Positions 43,516-55,690 of a stretch of DNA of 64,000 nucleotides are shown here, in pieces; positions within the stretch are counted from its first letter, which is position 1; the number at the start of each line of letters is the position of its first letter. The DNA is from Microbacterium nanhaiense (GTDB lineage: Bacteria; Actinomycetota; Actinomycetes; Actinomycetales; Microbacteriaceae). A program made the translations under genes and the position numbers. The DNA lies in the NCBI RefSeq assembly GCF_014646015.1, contig NZ_BMMQ01000002.1, positions 186,277 to 250,276 on the forward strand, given 5' to 3'. The notes under the pieces were generated by a model, which was not told where the DNA came from, did not search any database, and worked only from the letters and a program-made list of their open reading frames with translations.

Positions 43516-46398
43516 GTGCCGATCATTCCCGTGGAAACCGACCAGAAGATCACCGTACGCGGGGCGCGCGTACACAATCTCAAGAACGTCGATCTGGAGA
43601 TCCCTCGCGACAAGATGATCGTGTTCACGGGCCTGTCCGGGTCCGGGAAATCGTCGCTCGCGTTTGACACGATCTTCGCGGAAGGACAGCGCCGCTACGT
43701 CGAGTCGCTGAGCGCCTACGCGCGCCAGTTCCTCGGCCAGGTGGACCGGCCCGACGTCGACGCGATCGAAGGGCTGAGCCCCGCGGTCTCGATCGATCAG
43801 AAGTCGACCAACCGCAACCCTCGCTCGACCGTCGGCACCATCACCGAGATCTACGACTACATGCGTCTGCTCTGGGCGCGCGTCGGGATCCCGCACTGCC
43901 CCGTGTGCGACGCGGTCATCGAGCGGCAGACCGTGCAACAGATCGCCGATCAGCTCATCGCCCTGCCCGAGGGCACCCGCTATCAGGTCGTCGCGCCCGT
44001 CGTGAGCCAGAAGAAGGGCGAGTTCGTCGACCTGTTCGCGGAGCTGGCGTCGAAGGGTTTCGCCCGCGCGATCGTCGACGGCGAGATGGTGCAGCTCTCG
44101 GAGCCGCCCGTGCTGAAGAAGAGCTACAAGCACGACATCTCGGTCGTCGTCGACCGACTCGTCGCGCGCGGCGAGAGCATGATCGGCCGCGTGACGGACT
44201 CGGTCGAGACGGCCCGTGACCTCGCTGGCGGCGTGATCCAGGTCAACTACGTCGACGAATCCGGTGACGACGCCTGGCAGTCCTTCAGCGAGAACCTGGC
44301 CTGCCCCAACGGTCACGCGCTGCAGCTGACCGAGATCGAGCCGCGCACCTTCTCGTTCAACGCGCCATTCGGCGCCTGCCCGGCCTGCTCGGGCCTCGGA
44401 ACGAAGATGTCGGTCGACGTCGACCTCATGCTCGCCGACGACGAACTGTCGATCGCGGAGGGCGTCATCATCCCCTGGTCGACCCAGGGTAAGGGGCTCG
44501 CACAGTACTTCGAGCGGCTCATGGTGGGTTTGTCGGAGGACCTCAACTTCTCGCTGAACACCCCGTGGGCGGGTCTGCCCGAGTCGGTGCGCGAGGCGGT
44601 GCTCTACGGTCAGGACTACAAGGTCAACGTCCGCTACAAGAACCGCTGGGGTCGCGAGGTGCGCTACGCCAGCGGCTTCGAGGGCGTCGTCCCCTACATC
44701 GAGCGGCAGTACGCGCAGGCCGAGTCCGAGGCCCAGCGCGGACGCTGGGCCGATTACCTGCGCGAGATTCCCTGCTCCGTGTGCCGCGGCGCGCGGCTGA
44801 AGCCCGAGGTGCTCGCGGTCAAGGTCGCCGGCCGTTCGATCGCCGAGACCGCCGACCTGAGTCTCGACCAGACGATGGAGCTCGTGAACTCCATCGAACT
44901 CACCGAGCGCGAGGCGCAGATCGCCGCGCAGGTGCTGCGCGAGATCCGCGTGCGCCTCGAGTTCTTGCTCCGCGTGGGGCTGAACTACCTCACCCTCAGC
45001 CGCGCCGCGGGTTCGCTCTCGGGCGGCGAGGCGCAGCGGATCCGGCTCGCGACGCAGATCGGTACGGGCCTCACGGGCGTGCTGTACGTGCTCGACGAGC
45101 CGTCGATCGGTCTGCACCAGCGCGACAACCGCCGCCTCATCGGCACGCTCGAGGCACTCCGCGACCTCGGGAACACGCTCGTCGTCGTCGAACACGATGA
45201 GGAGACGATCGAGGCGAGCGACTGGATCGTCGACATCGGCCCCCTCGCGGGTGTCGGCGGCGGCGAGGTCATCCACTCCGGCCCGTACGAGCGCCTCGGC
45301 GACGAGCAGCGCTCGATCACCGGCGACTACCTCGCGGGCCGGCGCGCGATCGAGACGCCCAAGAAGCGCCGCAAGATCGACAAGAAGCGCATGCTCACGG
45401 TCGTGGGCGCGCGCGAGAACAACCTCAAGGACGTCGATGCGGAGATCCCGCTCGGCGTGATGACGGCCGTGACCGGCGTGTCCGGATCCGGCAAGTCGAC
45501 GCTGATCAACGACATCCTGTACCAGGTGCTCGCGCAGAAGCTCAACGGTGCCCGCACGGTCCCGGGCAAGCACAAGCGGGTGACGGGGCTTGAACACCTC
45601 GACAAGGTCGTGCACGTCGATCAGGCCCCCATCGGTCGCACCCCCCGCTCGAACCCGGCGACCTACACGGGCGTCTTCGACCGGATCCGCAACCTCTTCG
45701 CCGAGACGCCCGAGGCGAAGGTGCGCGGCTACCAGGCGGGCCGTTTCAGCTTCAACGTCAAGGGCGGGCGCTGCGAGGCCTGCTCGGGCGATGGCACGCT
45801 GAAGATCGAGATGAACTTCCTGCCCGACGTCTATGTCGACTGCGAGGTGTGCGGCGGCAAGCGCTACAACCGCGACACGCTGCAGGTGCACTACAAGGGC
45901 AAGAACATCGCCGAGGTGCTCGAGATGTCGATCGCGGAGGCGGCCGAGTTCTTCGAACCGATTCAGGCGATCCACCGCTACATGAGCACCCTCGTCGACG
46001 TGGGCCTCGGCTATGTGCGCCTCGGTCAAGCTGCCACGACGCTCTCCGGCGGCGAGGCGCAGCGCGTGAAGCTCGCGACCGAGCTGCAGAAGCGCAGCAG
46101 GGGTCGCAGCGTCTACGTGCTCGACGAGCCGACGACGGGCCTGCACTTCGAGGACGTCAACAAGCTCCTGCAGGTGCTCAACGGTCTCGTCGATAAGGGC
46201 AACTCGGTGATCGTCATCGAGCACAACCTCGACGTCATCAAGTCGGCCGACTGGATCGTCGACCTGGGCCCCGAGGGCGGATCCGGCGGCGGCACGATCG
46301 TCGCCACAGGCACGCCCGAGCAGGTTGCGAAGAACCCCGACAGCCACACGGGGGCGTTCCTCGCGGAGACGCTCGGCCTGACGCCGCGCGGGAAATAG
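43516..46398 (+). CDS. uvrA: UvrABC excinuclease subunit A
   Basis: A 960-residue damage-recognition ATPase with two ABC modules. First Walker [19 protein letters not shown]; second: [18 protein letters not shown]. Signature motifs are [18 protein letters not shown] and [18 protein letters not shown], with [16 protein letters not shown] and [16 protein letters not shown] as Walker B. Zinc-binding cysteines appear around CPACSGLG and in CEACSGDG with [10 protein letters not shown]. It begins with GTG without a ribosome site, 7 nt after TAGGAT. uvrC follows after 3 nt. The gene order uvrA-uvrC-rapZ-whiA is typical of Actinobacteria. Confidence 0.98.
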   Translation: MPIIPVETDQKITVRGARVHNLKNVDLEIPRDKMIVFTGLSGSGKSSLAFDTIFAEGQRRYVESLSAYARQFLGQVDRPDVDAIEGLSPAVSIDQKSTNRNPRSTVGTITEIYDYMRLLWARVGIPHCPVCDAVIERQTVQQIADQLIALPEGTRYQVVAPVVSQKKGEFVDLFAELASKGFARAIVDGEMVQLSEPPVLKKSYKHDISVVVDRLVARGESMIGRVTDSVETARDLAGGVIQVNYVDESGDDAWQSFSENLACPNGHALQLTEIEPRTFSFNAPFGACPACSGLGTKMSVDVDLMLADDELSIAEGVIIPWSTQGKGLAQYFERLMVGLSEDLNFSLNTPWAGLPESVREAVLYGQDYKVNVRYKNRWGREVRYASGFEGVVPYIERQYAQAESEAQRGRWADYLREIPCSVCRGARLKPEVLAVKVAGRSIAETADLSLDQTMELVNSIELTEREAQIAAQVLREIRVRLEFLLRVGLNYLTLSRAAGSLSGGEAQRIRLATQIGTGLTGVLYVLDEPSIGLHQRDNRRLIGTLEALRDLGNTLVVVEHDEETIEASDWIVDIGPLAGVGGGEVIHSGPYERLGDEQRSITGDYLAGRRAIETPKKRRKIDKKRMLTVVGARENNLKDVDAEIPLGVMTAVTGVSGSGKSTLINDILYQVLAQKLNGARTVPGKHKRVTGLEHLDKVVHVDQAPIGRTPRSNPATYTGVFDRIRNLFAETPEAKVRGYQAGRFSFNVKGGRCEACSGDGTLKIEMNFLPDVYVDCEVCGGKRYNRDTLQVHYKGKNIAEVLEMSIAEAAEFFEPIQAIHRYMSTLVDVGLGYVRLGQAATTLSGGEAQRVKLATELQKRSRGRSVYVLDEPTTGLHFEDVNKLLQVLNGLVDKGNSVIVIEHNLDVIKSADWIVDLGPEGGSGGGTIVATGTPEQVAKNPDSHTGAFLAETLGLTPRGK

Positions 46399-46401
46399 GC
46401 G

Positions 46402-48258
46402 ATGGCTGACGTCCTGCCCTACAAGCCGGCGCCGGGGGAGATCCCGACAAACCCGGGTGTGTACCGCTTCCGCGGCGACGACGACCGGGTGCTCTACGTC
46501 GGCAAGGCCAAGAACCTGCGGCAGAGGCTGTCGAACTACTTCGCTCCGCTCGAGACGCTGCACGAGCGCACGCGCCGCATGGTGCTCACGGCGACGAAGG
46601 TCGACTGGACGGTCGTGCCGACCGACGTCGACTCGCTGCAGCTCGAGTATCAGTGGATCAAGCAGTACAACCCGCCCTTCAACGTCAAGTACCGCGACGA
46701 TAAGTCGTATCCCTTCCTCGCGGTAACCCTCGCGGACGAGGCGCCGCGGGTCATGGTCACGCGCAATCGCAAGATCCGCGGAGCGAAGTACTTCGGACCG
46801 TATCCGAAGGTCTGGGCGGTGCGCGACACGATCGACCTCATGCTCAAGGTCTTCCCGATCCGCACCTGCAACGACTCGCAGTACAAGCGCGCGATGCAGA
46901 CCGGCCGCCCGTGTTTTCCTGGCCAGATCGGCAAGTGCGGCGGCCCCTGCTCGATGAAGGTGTCGATCGCGGAACACCGCCAGATCGTCGAGGACTTCGT
47001 CGCCTTCATGCAGGGCGGTGACGAGCGGTTCACGGTCGAGCTGACGAAGAGGATGCGCGCGGCCGCGGCGGCGCTCGACTTCGAACAGGCCGCCGTCTAC
47101 CGGGACAAGCTCGAGTCGATCGACGCGGTGCTGACCAAGAGCGCCCTCGTGCTGCCCGATCACGAGGACGCCGACCTGTTCGGGATCGCCGGCGACGAGC
47201 TCGATGCCGCGGTGCATCACTTCATCATCCGCGGCGGGCGCGTGCGCGGTGCTAGCAGCCACATCGTGGAGAAGGAGCTCGACCTGACGGACGGCGAACT
47301 CGTCGACCAGGTGCTCCAGCGCACCTACGGCGATGTGCGCGGCGGCGACATCCCCCGTCGCGTGCTCGTGCCCGAGGCCCCCGCGACGAAGGCCGAGCTG
47401 GAAGAGTTCCTCAGCGCCCGCCGCGGTACCCGCGTCGAGATCACCGACGCCATGCGGGGCCAGCGTGCCGAGCTGATGCGCAACGCGACCCTCAACGCCC
47501 AGCAGGCGCTCGTGCGTCACAAGTCGCAGCGCACCAGCGACTACACCACGCGCACGCAGGCGCTCGCCGATCTCCAGGAGGCGCTCGGCATGAGCGATGC
47601 GCCGCTGAGGATCGAGTGCTACGACATCTCGCACCTGCAGGGCACCAACGTCGTCGGTTCGATGGTCGTGTTCGAGGACGGGCTGCCCCGTAAGGATCAG
47701 TACCGCACCTTCGGCATCGCCGAGACGACGGATGACACCGACAGCATCTATCAGGTGCTGAGCCGCCGCCTCGCGCGACTCGACGAATCCGGCGACCCGG
47801 AGCAGACGGGTAAGCCGCGATTCTCCTATCCGCCGCAGCTGCTCCTCGTCGATGGCGGTCAGCCACAGGTCAACGCGGCGGCCCGCGCCCTCGCCGAGTC
47901 GGGGCATACGGAGATTGCCCTCGCGGGCATCGCCAAGCGGCTGGAGGAGCTCTGGCTCCCCGACGACGACTACCCGGTGATCCTGCCGCGCACCTCGGAG
48001 GCGCTGTACCTGGTGCAGAGGCTCCGCGACGAGGCCCACCGCTTCGCGATCACGCATCAGCGCGCGCGTCGCAAGCGTGACATCCGCACGGTGCTCGCGG
48101 AGATCCCGGGGCTCGGGGATGCCCGCATCAAGGCGCTGCTGAAGCACTTCGGATCCGTCGCGGCGCTCCGCGAGGCGACACCCCAGCAGATCGAGGAATT
48201 GCCCGGCATCGGCGAGAAGCTCGCGCACACCATCCACTCGCATCTCGCACGCGGGTGA
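46402..48258 (+). CDS. uvrC: UvrABC excinuclease subunit C
   Basis: A 618-residue dual-incision nuclease. The N-terminal GIY-YIG domain ([20 protein letters not shown]), a UVR domain near residues 205-240 ([19 protein letters not shown]), the RNase H-like endonuclease domain with [20 protein letters not shown], and tandem C-terminal HhH motifs ([20 protein letters not shown] and [13 protein letters not shown]) are all present. It starts 3 nt after uvrA, so it shares the uvrA promoter and any damage control of it. Confidence 0.98.
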   Translation: MADVLPYKPAPGEIPTNPGVYRFRGDDDRVLYVGKAKNLRQRLSNYFAPLETLHERTRRMVLTATKVDWTVVPTDVDSLQLEYQWIKQYNPPFNVKYRDDKSYPFLAVTLADEAPRVMVTRNRKIRGAKYFGPYPKVWAVRDTIDLMLKVFPIRTCNDSQYKRAMQTGRPCFPGQIGKCGGPCSMKVSIAEHRQIVEDFVAFMQGGDERFTVELTKRMRAAAAALDFEQAAVYRDKLESIDAVLTKSALVLPDHEDADLFGIAGDELDAAVHHFIIRGGRVRGASSHIVEKELDLTDGELVDQVLQRTYGDVRGGDIPRRVLVPEAPATKAELEEFLSARRGTRVEITDAMRGQRAELMRNATLNAQQALVRHKSQRTSDYTTRTQALADLQEALGMSDAPLRIECYDISHLQGTNVVGSMVVFEDGLPRKDQYRTFGIAETTDDTDSIYQVLSRRLARLDESGDPEQTGKPRFSYPPQLLLVDGGQPQVNAAARALAESGHTEIALAGIAKRLEELWLPDDDYPVILPRTSEALYLVQRLRDEAHRFAITHQRARRKRDIRTVLAEIPGLGDARIKALLKHFGSVAALREATPQQIEELPGIGEKLAHTIHSHLARG

Positions 48259-48280
48259 CAGGCGCGATAGTGTGGCTGAC

Positions 48281-49159
48281 GTGAGCGGCAGCATCCAGAC
48301 GCAGGGCGAGGTTCTGATCGTCACCGGTATGTCCGGTGCCGGCCGGTCGACCGCTGCCGACGCGCTGGAGGACCACGGATGGTACGTGGTCGACAACCTG
48401 CCGCCGCAGATGCTGCGCCCGCTGCTGGAGCTCGCGGGCCGGATCGACGGCAAGCTGCCGCGCATCGCCGCGGTCGTCGACGTGCGCGGCGGCGAGATGT
48501 TCGCCGACCTCGCCCAGATCGTGCACAATCTGCGCGAGGCGAACAACCTCCGCATCGTGTTCCTCGACGCCTCGGACGACGCGCTCGTGCGACGCTTCGA
48601 GCAGGTGCGTCGCCCGCATCCGCTGCAGGCGGACGGCACGATCCTCGACGGGATCCATGAGGAACGCCGGCAGGTGCAGGCGATCCGCGACCGCAGCGAC
48701 GTCACGATCGACACATCGAACCTCAACGTCCACCAGCTCGCCAACCGCATCTCCGATCTCGTGACCGAGGACGGCGCCCCGCGCCACCGCACGACGATCC
48801 TCAGCTTCGGTTTCAAGTACGGGCTCCCCGTCGACGCCGACCTCGTCGCCGATATGCGGTTCCTGCCGAACCCGTTCTGGATCGACGAACTCCGCCCGCT
48901 GACGGGGGAGGATCAGGCCGTCAGCGACTACGTCCTCGAGCAGGAGGGCGCCGAGGAGTTCCTCGACGCCTACGTCGCAGCGCTCCGGCCGATCCTCGCC
49001 GGCTATCAGCGCGAGAACAAGAGCCACTCGATGATCGCCATCGGGTGTACGGGCGGCAAGCACCGCTCGGTCGCCATGGCCCTCGCGCTCGGCGAGCGCC
49101 TGGCCTCCGAATCCGACCTTCGCGTACGGGTTCGCCACCGGGATCTCGGCCGCGAATAA
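48281..49159 (+). CDS. rapZ: RapZ/YvcJ family nucleotide-binding protein
   Basis: A 292-residue P-loop protein. The N-terminal motif is IVTGMSGAGRSTAADALED, where Arg replaces the usual Walker lysine as is common in actinobacterial members; the body has GWYVVDNLPPQML, and the C-terminal RNA-binding half has SFGFKYGLPVDADLVADMRF, PNPFW and GCTGGKHRSVAMA. In E. coli RapZ controls glucosamine-6-phosphate synthase through small RNAs; the role in Actinobacteria is unclear. TAGTGT (48268-48273) ends 7 nt before the GTG at 48281, so I take that leaderless start rather than the in-frame GTG at 48272. Confidence 0.93.
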   Translation: MSGSIQTQGEVLIVTGMSGAGRSTAADALEDHGWYVVDNLPPQMLRPLLELAGRIDGKLPRIAAVVDVRGGEMFADLAQIVHNLREANNLRIVFLDASDDALVRRFEQVRRPHPLQADGTILDGIHEERRQVQAIRDRSDVTIDTSNLNVHQLANRISDLVTEDGAPRHRTTILSFGFKYGLPVDADLVADMRFLPNPFWIDELRPLTGEDQAVSDYVLEQEGAEEFLDAYVAALRPILAGYQRENKSHSMIAIGCTGGKHRSVAMALALGERLASESDLRVRVRHRDLGRE

Positions 49160-49274
49160 CAGCGTTCATACCGCTGTCCGCTGGGAGTTCTGCCACGGTT
49201 TTCGCGGGGGTCGGCCGGTAGGCTTAATGGCCCGCTCCCGTTGGAGCGCACACGTTTTTTGAGTGAGGAGTTCC

Positions 49275-50255
49275 GTGGCACTGACTGCCGAAGTGAAGGC
49301 TGAGCTGATCTCTGTCCGCGACCCGCGACCGACCGTTCGCGTGGCCGAGACGACCGCGCTTTTGCGCTTCGCGGGGGGCCTGCACTCGATCGCCGGGCGC
49401 GTCGCGGTCGAGGCAGAGGTCGACGATCGCCGCCTCGCGATCCGCACCGCTCGCGACATCGCGGAGATCTACGGGGTCCGCCCCGAGCTTGCGCACATCC
49501 AGGCGTCGGGCGCGCGGGAGGGAGAGCGCTTCGCGGTCCGCGTCGTGCACGGCGGCGAGCAGCTCGCACGGCAGACGGGCCTGCTGGACCAGCGGCGACG
49601 CCCCGTGCGGGGGCTGCCGAACCGTCTCACGACGGGCAACCCGGACGACCTCGCCGCGGTCTGGCGTGGGGCCTTCCTCGCAAGCGGATCCGTCTCCGAG
49701 CCGGGTCGCTCGGCGTCGCTCGACGTGGCGTGCCCGTCGGGCGAGGCGGGAATGGCGCTCGTCGGCGCCGCCCACCGCATCGGGATCCAGGCCAAGCAGC
49801 GCGAGGTGCGGGGGGTGCCGCGCGTCGTGATCCGCGACTCGGAGGCGATCCGCTCGATGCTGCTCGCCATGGGCGCCACGCAGGCCGCCGCGAGCTGGGA
49901 CGAGATGCGCCAGCGCCGCGAGGTGCGTGCCGGTGTGAACCGTCTCGTGAACTTCGACGACGCGAACCTCCGTCGCTCGGCGCAGGCCGCGGTCGCCGCG
50001 TGCGCGCGCGTGGAGCGCGCGCTCGAGATCCTCGGCGAGGAGGTGCCGGACCACCTCAAGCAGGCCGGTCAGCTGCGCCTGTCGTACCGCGACGCCAGCC
50101 TGGACGAGCTGGGCCAGCATGCGGAACCGCCGCTCACCAAGGACGCCGTCGCCGGCCGGATCCGCCGCCTGCTCGCGATGGCCGACAAGCGCGCCGCCGC
50201 GCTCGACATCCCGGGCACCGAATCCGCCGTGCCCGTCGACGGCGCCGTGAAGTAG
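49275..50255 (+). CDS. whiA: Sporulation/division transcription factor WhiA
   Basis: A 326-residue DNA-binding protein with an N-terminal degenerate LAGLIDADG homing-endonuclease-like fold ([14 protein letters not shown] to about 200, including [15 protein letters not shown]) and a C-terminal sigma-like HTH ([20 protein letters not shown] and [17 protein letters not shown]). WhiA controls division genes in Streptomyces and is present in non-sporulating Gram-positives. It starts with GTG behind a GAGGAG ribosome site, unlike its leaderless neighbour rapZ. The yvcK gene often found between rapZ and whiA is missing. Confidence 0.95.
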   Translation: MALTAEVKAELISVRDPRPTVRVAETTALLRFAGGLHSIAGRVAVEAEVDDRRLAIRTARDIAEIYGVRPELAHIQASGAREGERFAVRVVHGGEQLARQTGLLDQRRRPVRGLPNRLTTGNPDDLAAVWRGAFLASGSVSEPGRSASLDVACPSGEAGMALVGAAHRIGIQAKQREVRGVPRVVIRDSEAIRSMLLAMGATQAAASWDEMRQRREVRAGVNRLVNFDDANLRRSAQAAVAACARVERALEILGEEVPDHLKQAGQLRLSYRDASLDELGQHAEPPLTKDAVAGRIRRLLAMADKRAAALDIPGTESAVPVDGAVK

Positions 50256-50369
50256 CCGGTCACGCGGCGTCATTCGTGTACGCCGCACCGCCTCCGTTTC
50301 AGTAGGATGAGATTGTCCGCTCGGATCGCGAGGTGCGATGCCGAGAAACCGGCAAAGAGAGAAGGCATG

Positions 50370-50996
50370 ATGGCCACGTACACTCTTCCCGAACTCAGCT
50401 ACGACTACGGTGCGCTCGAGCCGCACATCAGCGGTCGCATCATGGAGCTCCACCACTCGAAGCACCACGCAACCTACGTCGGCGGCGCGAACACCGCGCT
50501 CGAGCAGCTCGCGGAGGCTCGCTCGACCGGTAACTTCGGCGCGATCAACAAGCTCGAGAAGGACCTCGCGTTCAATCTCGGCGGACACACGAACCACTCG
50601 ATCTTCTGGACCAACCTGACCCCCGAGGGCCAGGAGCGTCCGGAGGGCGAGATCGCTGCTGCGATCGAAGAGCACTTCGGCTCGTTCGACGGCTTCCAGG
50701 GGCAGTTCAACGCTGCCGCACTGGGCATCCAGGGCTCCGGCTGGGCCGGCCTGTTCTGGGACTCGATCGGCGAGAACCTCATCATCCAGCAGTTCTTCGA
50801 CCAGCAGTCGCAGTTCGCTGCCGGCACGGTGCCGATCCTGCTGCTCGACATGTGGGAGCACGCGTTCTACCTCGACTACCAGAACGTCAAGGCCGACTAC
50901 GTCAAGGCCTTCTGGAACATCGTGAACTGGGACAACGTCGCCGAGCGCTTCGCCACGGCCCGCGAGAAGACCGCGGGCCTGCTGATCGCACGCTGA
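50370..50996 (+). CDS. sodA: Superoxide dismutase, Fe/Mn family
   Basis: A 208-residue enzyme turning superoxide into oxygen and peroxide. The four metal ligands are expected as the His in [17 protein letters not shown], the His in [13 protein letters not shown], and the Asp and His in [20 protein letters not shown]. The Gly-rich [10 protein letters not shown] stretch and an active-site Gln-containing ALGIQGSGW favour the Mn form, although metal choice is not certain. Two ATGs are adjacent; I use the second (50370), giving MATYTLPEL, with AGAGAAGG upstream. A 10-bp hairpin follows. Confidence 0.96.
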   Translation: MATYTLPELSYDYGALEPHISGRIMELHHSKHHATYVGGANTALEQLAEARSTGNFGAINKLEKDLAFNLGGHTNHSIFWTNLTPEGQERPEGEIAAAIEEHFGSFDGFQGQFNAAALGIQGSGWAGLFWDSIGENLIIQQFFDQQSQFAAGTVPILLLDMWEHAFYLDYQNVKADYVKAFWNIVNWDNVAERFATAREKTAGLLIAR

Positions 50997-51001
50997 CGCG
51001 A

Positions 51002-51038
51002 CACCGGGCCCGACGAGTGCGGTTCTGAGGGCCCGGTG
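51002..51038 (+). terminator. Hairpin after sodA
   Basis: A perfect 10-bp stem CACCGGGCCC (51002-51011) with GGGCCCGGTG (51029-51038), loop 17 nt, lies 6 nt after the sodA stop. Confidence 0.7.
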
Positions 51039-51057
51039 CTCCCTCATCAACCCATAA

Positions 51058-52104
<1,047 letters not shown>

Positions 52105-52130
52105 GCTCGCACCCTCATCACAGATGACCG

Positions 52131-52174
52131 AACGCCCGTCCGCACCCGCGACACCTCGCGGGAGGGCGGGCGTT
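52131..52174 (+). terminator. Hairpin between gapA and pgk
   Basis: Outer arms AACGCCCG (52131-52138) and CGGGCGTT (52167-52174) enclose an inner CCGCG/CGCGG stem. There is no T tract, so it may only partly terminate or may stabilise the gapA message. Confidence 0.65.
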
Positions 52175-52194
52175 CCGCATAGTTAGGTGTACCC

Positions 52195-53399
<1,205 letters not shown>

Positions 53400-53409
<10 letters not shown>

Positions 53410-54188
53410 CCCGTACCCCGCTGATCGCGGGCAACTGGAAGATGAATCTCGACCACCTGCAGGCGGTCGCTCTCGTGCAGAAGCTGCACTGGAGCCTGAA
53501 GGATGCCGACCACGACTTCGACAGCGTCGATGTCACGGTCTTCCCGCCCTTCACCGACCTCCGCAGCGTGCAGACCCTGCTCGACGCCGACAAGATTCCC
53601 TTCGGGCTCGGCGCGCAGGACCTGTCGGTCCACGACTCCGGCGCCTACACGGGCGAGATCTCGGGCGCCTTCCTCTCGAAGCTCAACGTCGGATCCGTCA
53701 TCATTGGCCACTCCGAGCGTCGCGAGTACCACGCAGAGGACGACCAGGTCGTCGCCGCGAAGACCCAGGCCGCCCTGAAGCACGGCCTCGTGCCGGTCAT
53801 CTGCGTGGGCGAGACGAGCGAGGACCTTGAGAAGTTCGGTGCGAGCGCCGTGCCGGTCGGACAGCTCGAGGTCGCGCTGGAGAACGTCCCCGCCGATGCG
53901 GAGATCGTCGTCGCCTACGAGCCCGTCTGGGCCATCGGGTCGGGCCAGGCGGCCACGCCCGAGCAGGCCCAGGAGGTCTGCCAGAAGCTCCGCGACGTCA
54001 TCCGCGCGAAGCTCGGCGACGACGCGGCCGACAAGACGCGCGTGCTCTACGGCGGATCCGTGAAGTCGGAGAACATCGCCTCCTTCATGCGGGAGCCCGA
54101 CATCGACGGCGCGCTCGTCGGTGGCGGAAGCCTCAAGGTGGACGAGTTCAGCGCGATCGTCCGCTTCAAGAACCACGTCGGCGTCTGA
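53400..54188 (+). CDS. tpiA: Triose-phosphate isomerase
   Basis: A 262-residue TIM barrel. Substrate lysine in AGNWKMNLD, the catalytic His in IIGHSERREYHAEDDQ, the catalytic Glu in VAYEPVWAIGSGQAATPEQ, and the phosphate loop VLYGGSVKSENI with GALVGGGSLK are conserved. The ATG at 53400 lies 7 nt after GGAGG inside the pgk end, so I prefer it to the second ATG at 53406. Translation is coupled to pgk. Confidence 0.98.
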
Positions 54189-54296
54189 CGACACCCCGTG
54201 CGGTCCGTCGCCCATTCGTGGGCGGCGGGCCGCACAACCCGGTAGACTTGCACCTTGTGCGGCCAGAACGGGCCGTACGACGGAAAGGCATTCCTC

Positions 54297-54551
54297 GTGC
54301 ACATTCTCGAGATCATTCTGCAGGTCCTGCTGGGCCTGACGAGCCTGCTGCTCACGCTGTTCATCCTCATGCACAAGGGTCGCGGTGGCGGCCTGTCCGA
54401 CATGTTCGGCGGTGGCATGTCCCAGGCGATGAGCAGCTCGGGCTCGGCGGAGCGCACCCTGAATTACATCACCATCACGGTGTCTCTGGTCTGGTTCCTC
54501 TCGATCGTTGGTCTCGGCCTCATCACCAAGTTCCAGGTGCTGGGCGCCTGA
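54297..54551 (+). CDS. secG: Preprotein translocase subunit SecG
   Basis: An 84-residue membrane protein with two helices (about residues 4-24 and 55-78) separated by the cytoplasmic loop LMHKGRGGGLSDMFGGGMSQ, which is the SecG signature. It stimulates SecYEG-SecA protein export. The start is GTG at 54297 with GGAAAGG upstream. TAGACT (54243-54248) gives a separate promoter and an about 40-nt leader; a TTG frame opens 42 bases earlier but is unlikely. Its stop overlaps the rbpA start. Confidence 0.93.
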   Translation: MHILEIILQVLLGLTSLLLTLFILMHKGRGGGLSDMFGGGMSQAMSSSGSAERTLNYITITVSLVWFLSIVGLGLITKFQVLGA

Positions 54552-54907
54552 TGGCCAGCCAGGGATCAACGGCGATCCGCGGCACGCGGATCGGGTCCGG
54601 CCCGATGGGCGAGGAGGACCACGGCCATCACGCCGAGCGCATGGTGGTGACGTACTGGGACGCCGACGGCAACGAGATCGTCCGCTACTACGCGGCCGAC
54701 GTGCCCGATGACGAGATTCCCGAGGTCATCGATCACCCGCAGTCGGGGCTGCCTGCCGGCCGCGACCGCGAGAACCCGCCCGTGCTCGAGAAGCCGCAGG
54801 CGTACAAGTCGCACCTCGAATACGTCAAGGAGCGTCGCACCGAAGAGGAAGCGGAGTCGCTCCTCGAGGAGGCGCTGACGAAGCTTCGCGAGAAGCGCGG
54901 CGAGTAG
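54551..54907 (+). CDS. rbpA: RNA polymerase-binding protein RbpA
   Basis: A 118-residue actinobacterial transcription factor that binds the principal sigma and stabilises the open complex. The N-terminal AIRGTRIGSGPMGEE, the central domain with VVTYWDADGNEIVRYYAADV and GLPAGRDRENPPV, the basic linker KPQAYKSHLEYVKERR and the sigma-interacting helix SLLEEALTKLREKR are all recognisable. The cysteines and histidine that bind zinc in Streptomyces RbpA are replaced (Asp, Asn, His and Ser at those places), so this one probably folds without zinc. The ATG overlaps the secG TGA. Confidence 0.93.
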   Translation: MASQGSTAIRGTRIGSGPMGEEDHGHHAERMVVTYWDADGNEIVRYYAADVPDDEIPEVIDHPQSGLPAGRDRENPPVLEKPQAYKSHLEYVKERRTEEEAESLLEEALTKLREKRGE

Positions 54908-54912
54908 TTCTG

Positions 54913-54952
54913 ACGACGAACGCCCTGTCCGATCGGACAGGGCGTTCGTCGT
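54913..54952. terminator. Bidirectional terminator between rbpA and pgl
   Basis: A perfect 40-bp palindrome with 18-bp arms (54913-54930 and 54935-54952) around GATC lies between the convergent genes. Confidence 0.88.
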
Positions 54953-54964
54953 TGTGCGTGCGCG

Positions 54965-55690
54965 TCAGGCGCCGGCGGCGGCCTCGTCGAGGAAGAGCAC
55001 GGTCTCGAGCGTGCCGCGCACCTGCGCCGCGGGGGCGAGCTGCGGAGCGGCGTTCTCGCGGATCTTCACCACGGCCTCGGCCTTGTCTGCGCCGGCGACG
55101 ACCATCCAGACGCGTTCCGCGCCGTTGATGATGGGCAGCGTGAACGTCACGCGTTCGGGCGGCGGCTTGGGAGAGTTGCGCACGGGCAGGACCGTCGCCG
55201 CGCTCTCGAGGATTTCGTCGCGCCCGGGGAACAACGACGCGACGTGGGCGTCGGGGCCGACGCCCAGGAACAGCACGTCGAACGCCGGAGCCGGAAGACC
55301 GGCGGGAGCTGCATCGGCGAGCTCGGCGGCATAGGCCGCCGCGGCATCGTCGAGCGTGCCGTCTTCCGTGCCCCATGGCTCATGCACTCGTGCGCCCGTG
55401 AGCGCCGCGAGCGCGGCGCGCGCGGGGGTGATGTTGCGCTCATCCGAGTCGCGCTCGACGAATCGTTCGTCGCTGTACCAGAAGTGCACACGGGACCAGT
55501 CCACCTCTGCGCGGCGATCGTGCGCCGCGAGCACGTCGAGGACGGCGGAGCCCATGGATCCGCCCGTGAGGGAGACGTGCGCGTCTCGTTCCGCCGTCGC
55601 AGGGGCGAGGACGTCGAGGAGACGGGACGCGGCGACGGCCGCCAGCGCGTTCTTGCTGGCGGCCGTCACCTCTTCACGAGCAACGCTCAT
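54965..55690 (-). CDS. pgl: 6-phosphogluconolactonase
   Basis: A 241-residue enzyme of the NagB/DevB family hydrolysing 6-phosphogluconolactone. Motifs are LTGGSMGSAVLDVL (phosphate loop), VHFWYSDERFVERDSDERN and FDVLFLGVGPDAHVASLFPG with the catalytic His. Its start overlaps the opcA stop by 4 bp. Last gene of tkt-tal-zwf-opcA-pgl. Confidence 0.95.
   Translation of the reverse strand: MSVAREEVTAASKNALAAVAASRLLDVLAPATAERDAHVSLTGGSMGSAVLDVLAAHDRRAEVDWSRVHFWYSDERFVERDSDERNITPARAALAALTGARVHEPWGTEDGTLDDAAAAYAAELADAAPAGLPAPAFDVLFLGVGPDAHVASLFPGRDEILESAATVLPVRNSPKPPPERVTFTLPIINGAERVWMVVAGADKAEAVVKIRENAAPQLAPAAQVRGTLETVLFLDEAAAGA

Noticed and set aside
48281..48350. Loss of the Walker A lysine in RapZ as an inactivating change
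   Set aside because: Arg at this position (GMSGAGRST) is usual in actinobacterial members of the family.
43441..48816. A 1791-codon open frame on the minus strand
   Set aside because: It is antisense to uvrA, uvrC and rapZ. Long empty minus frames arise from G/C-ending codons in GC-rich genes; the translation is rich in Arg, Asp, His and Val without any domain.
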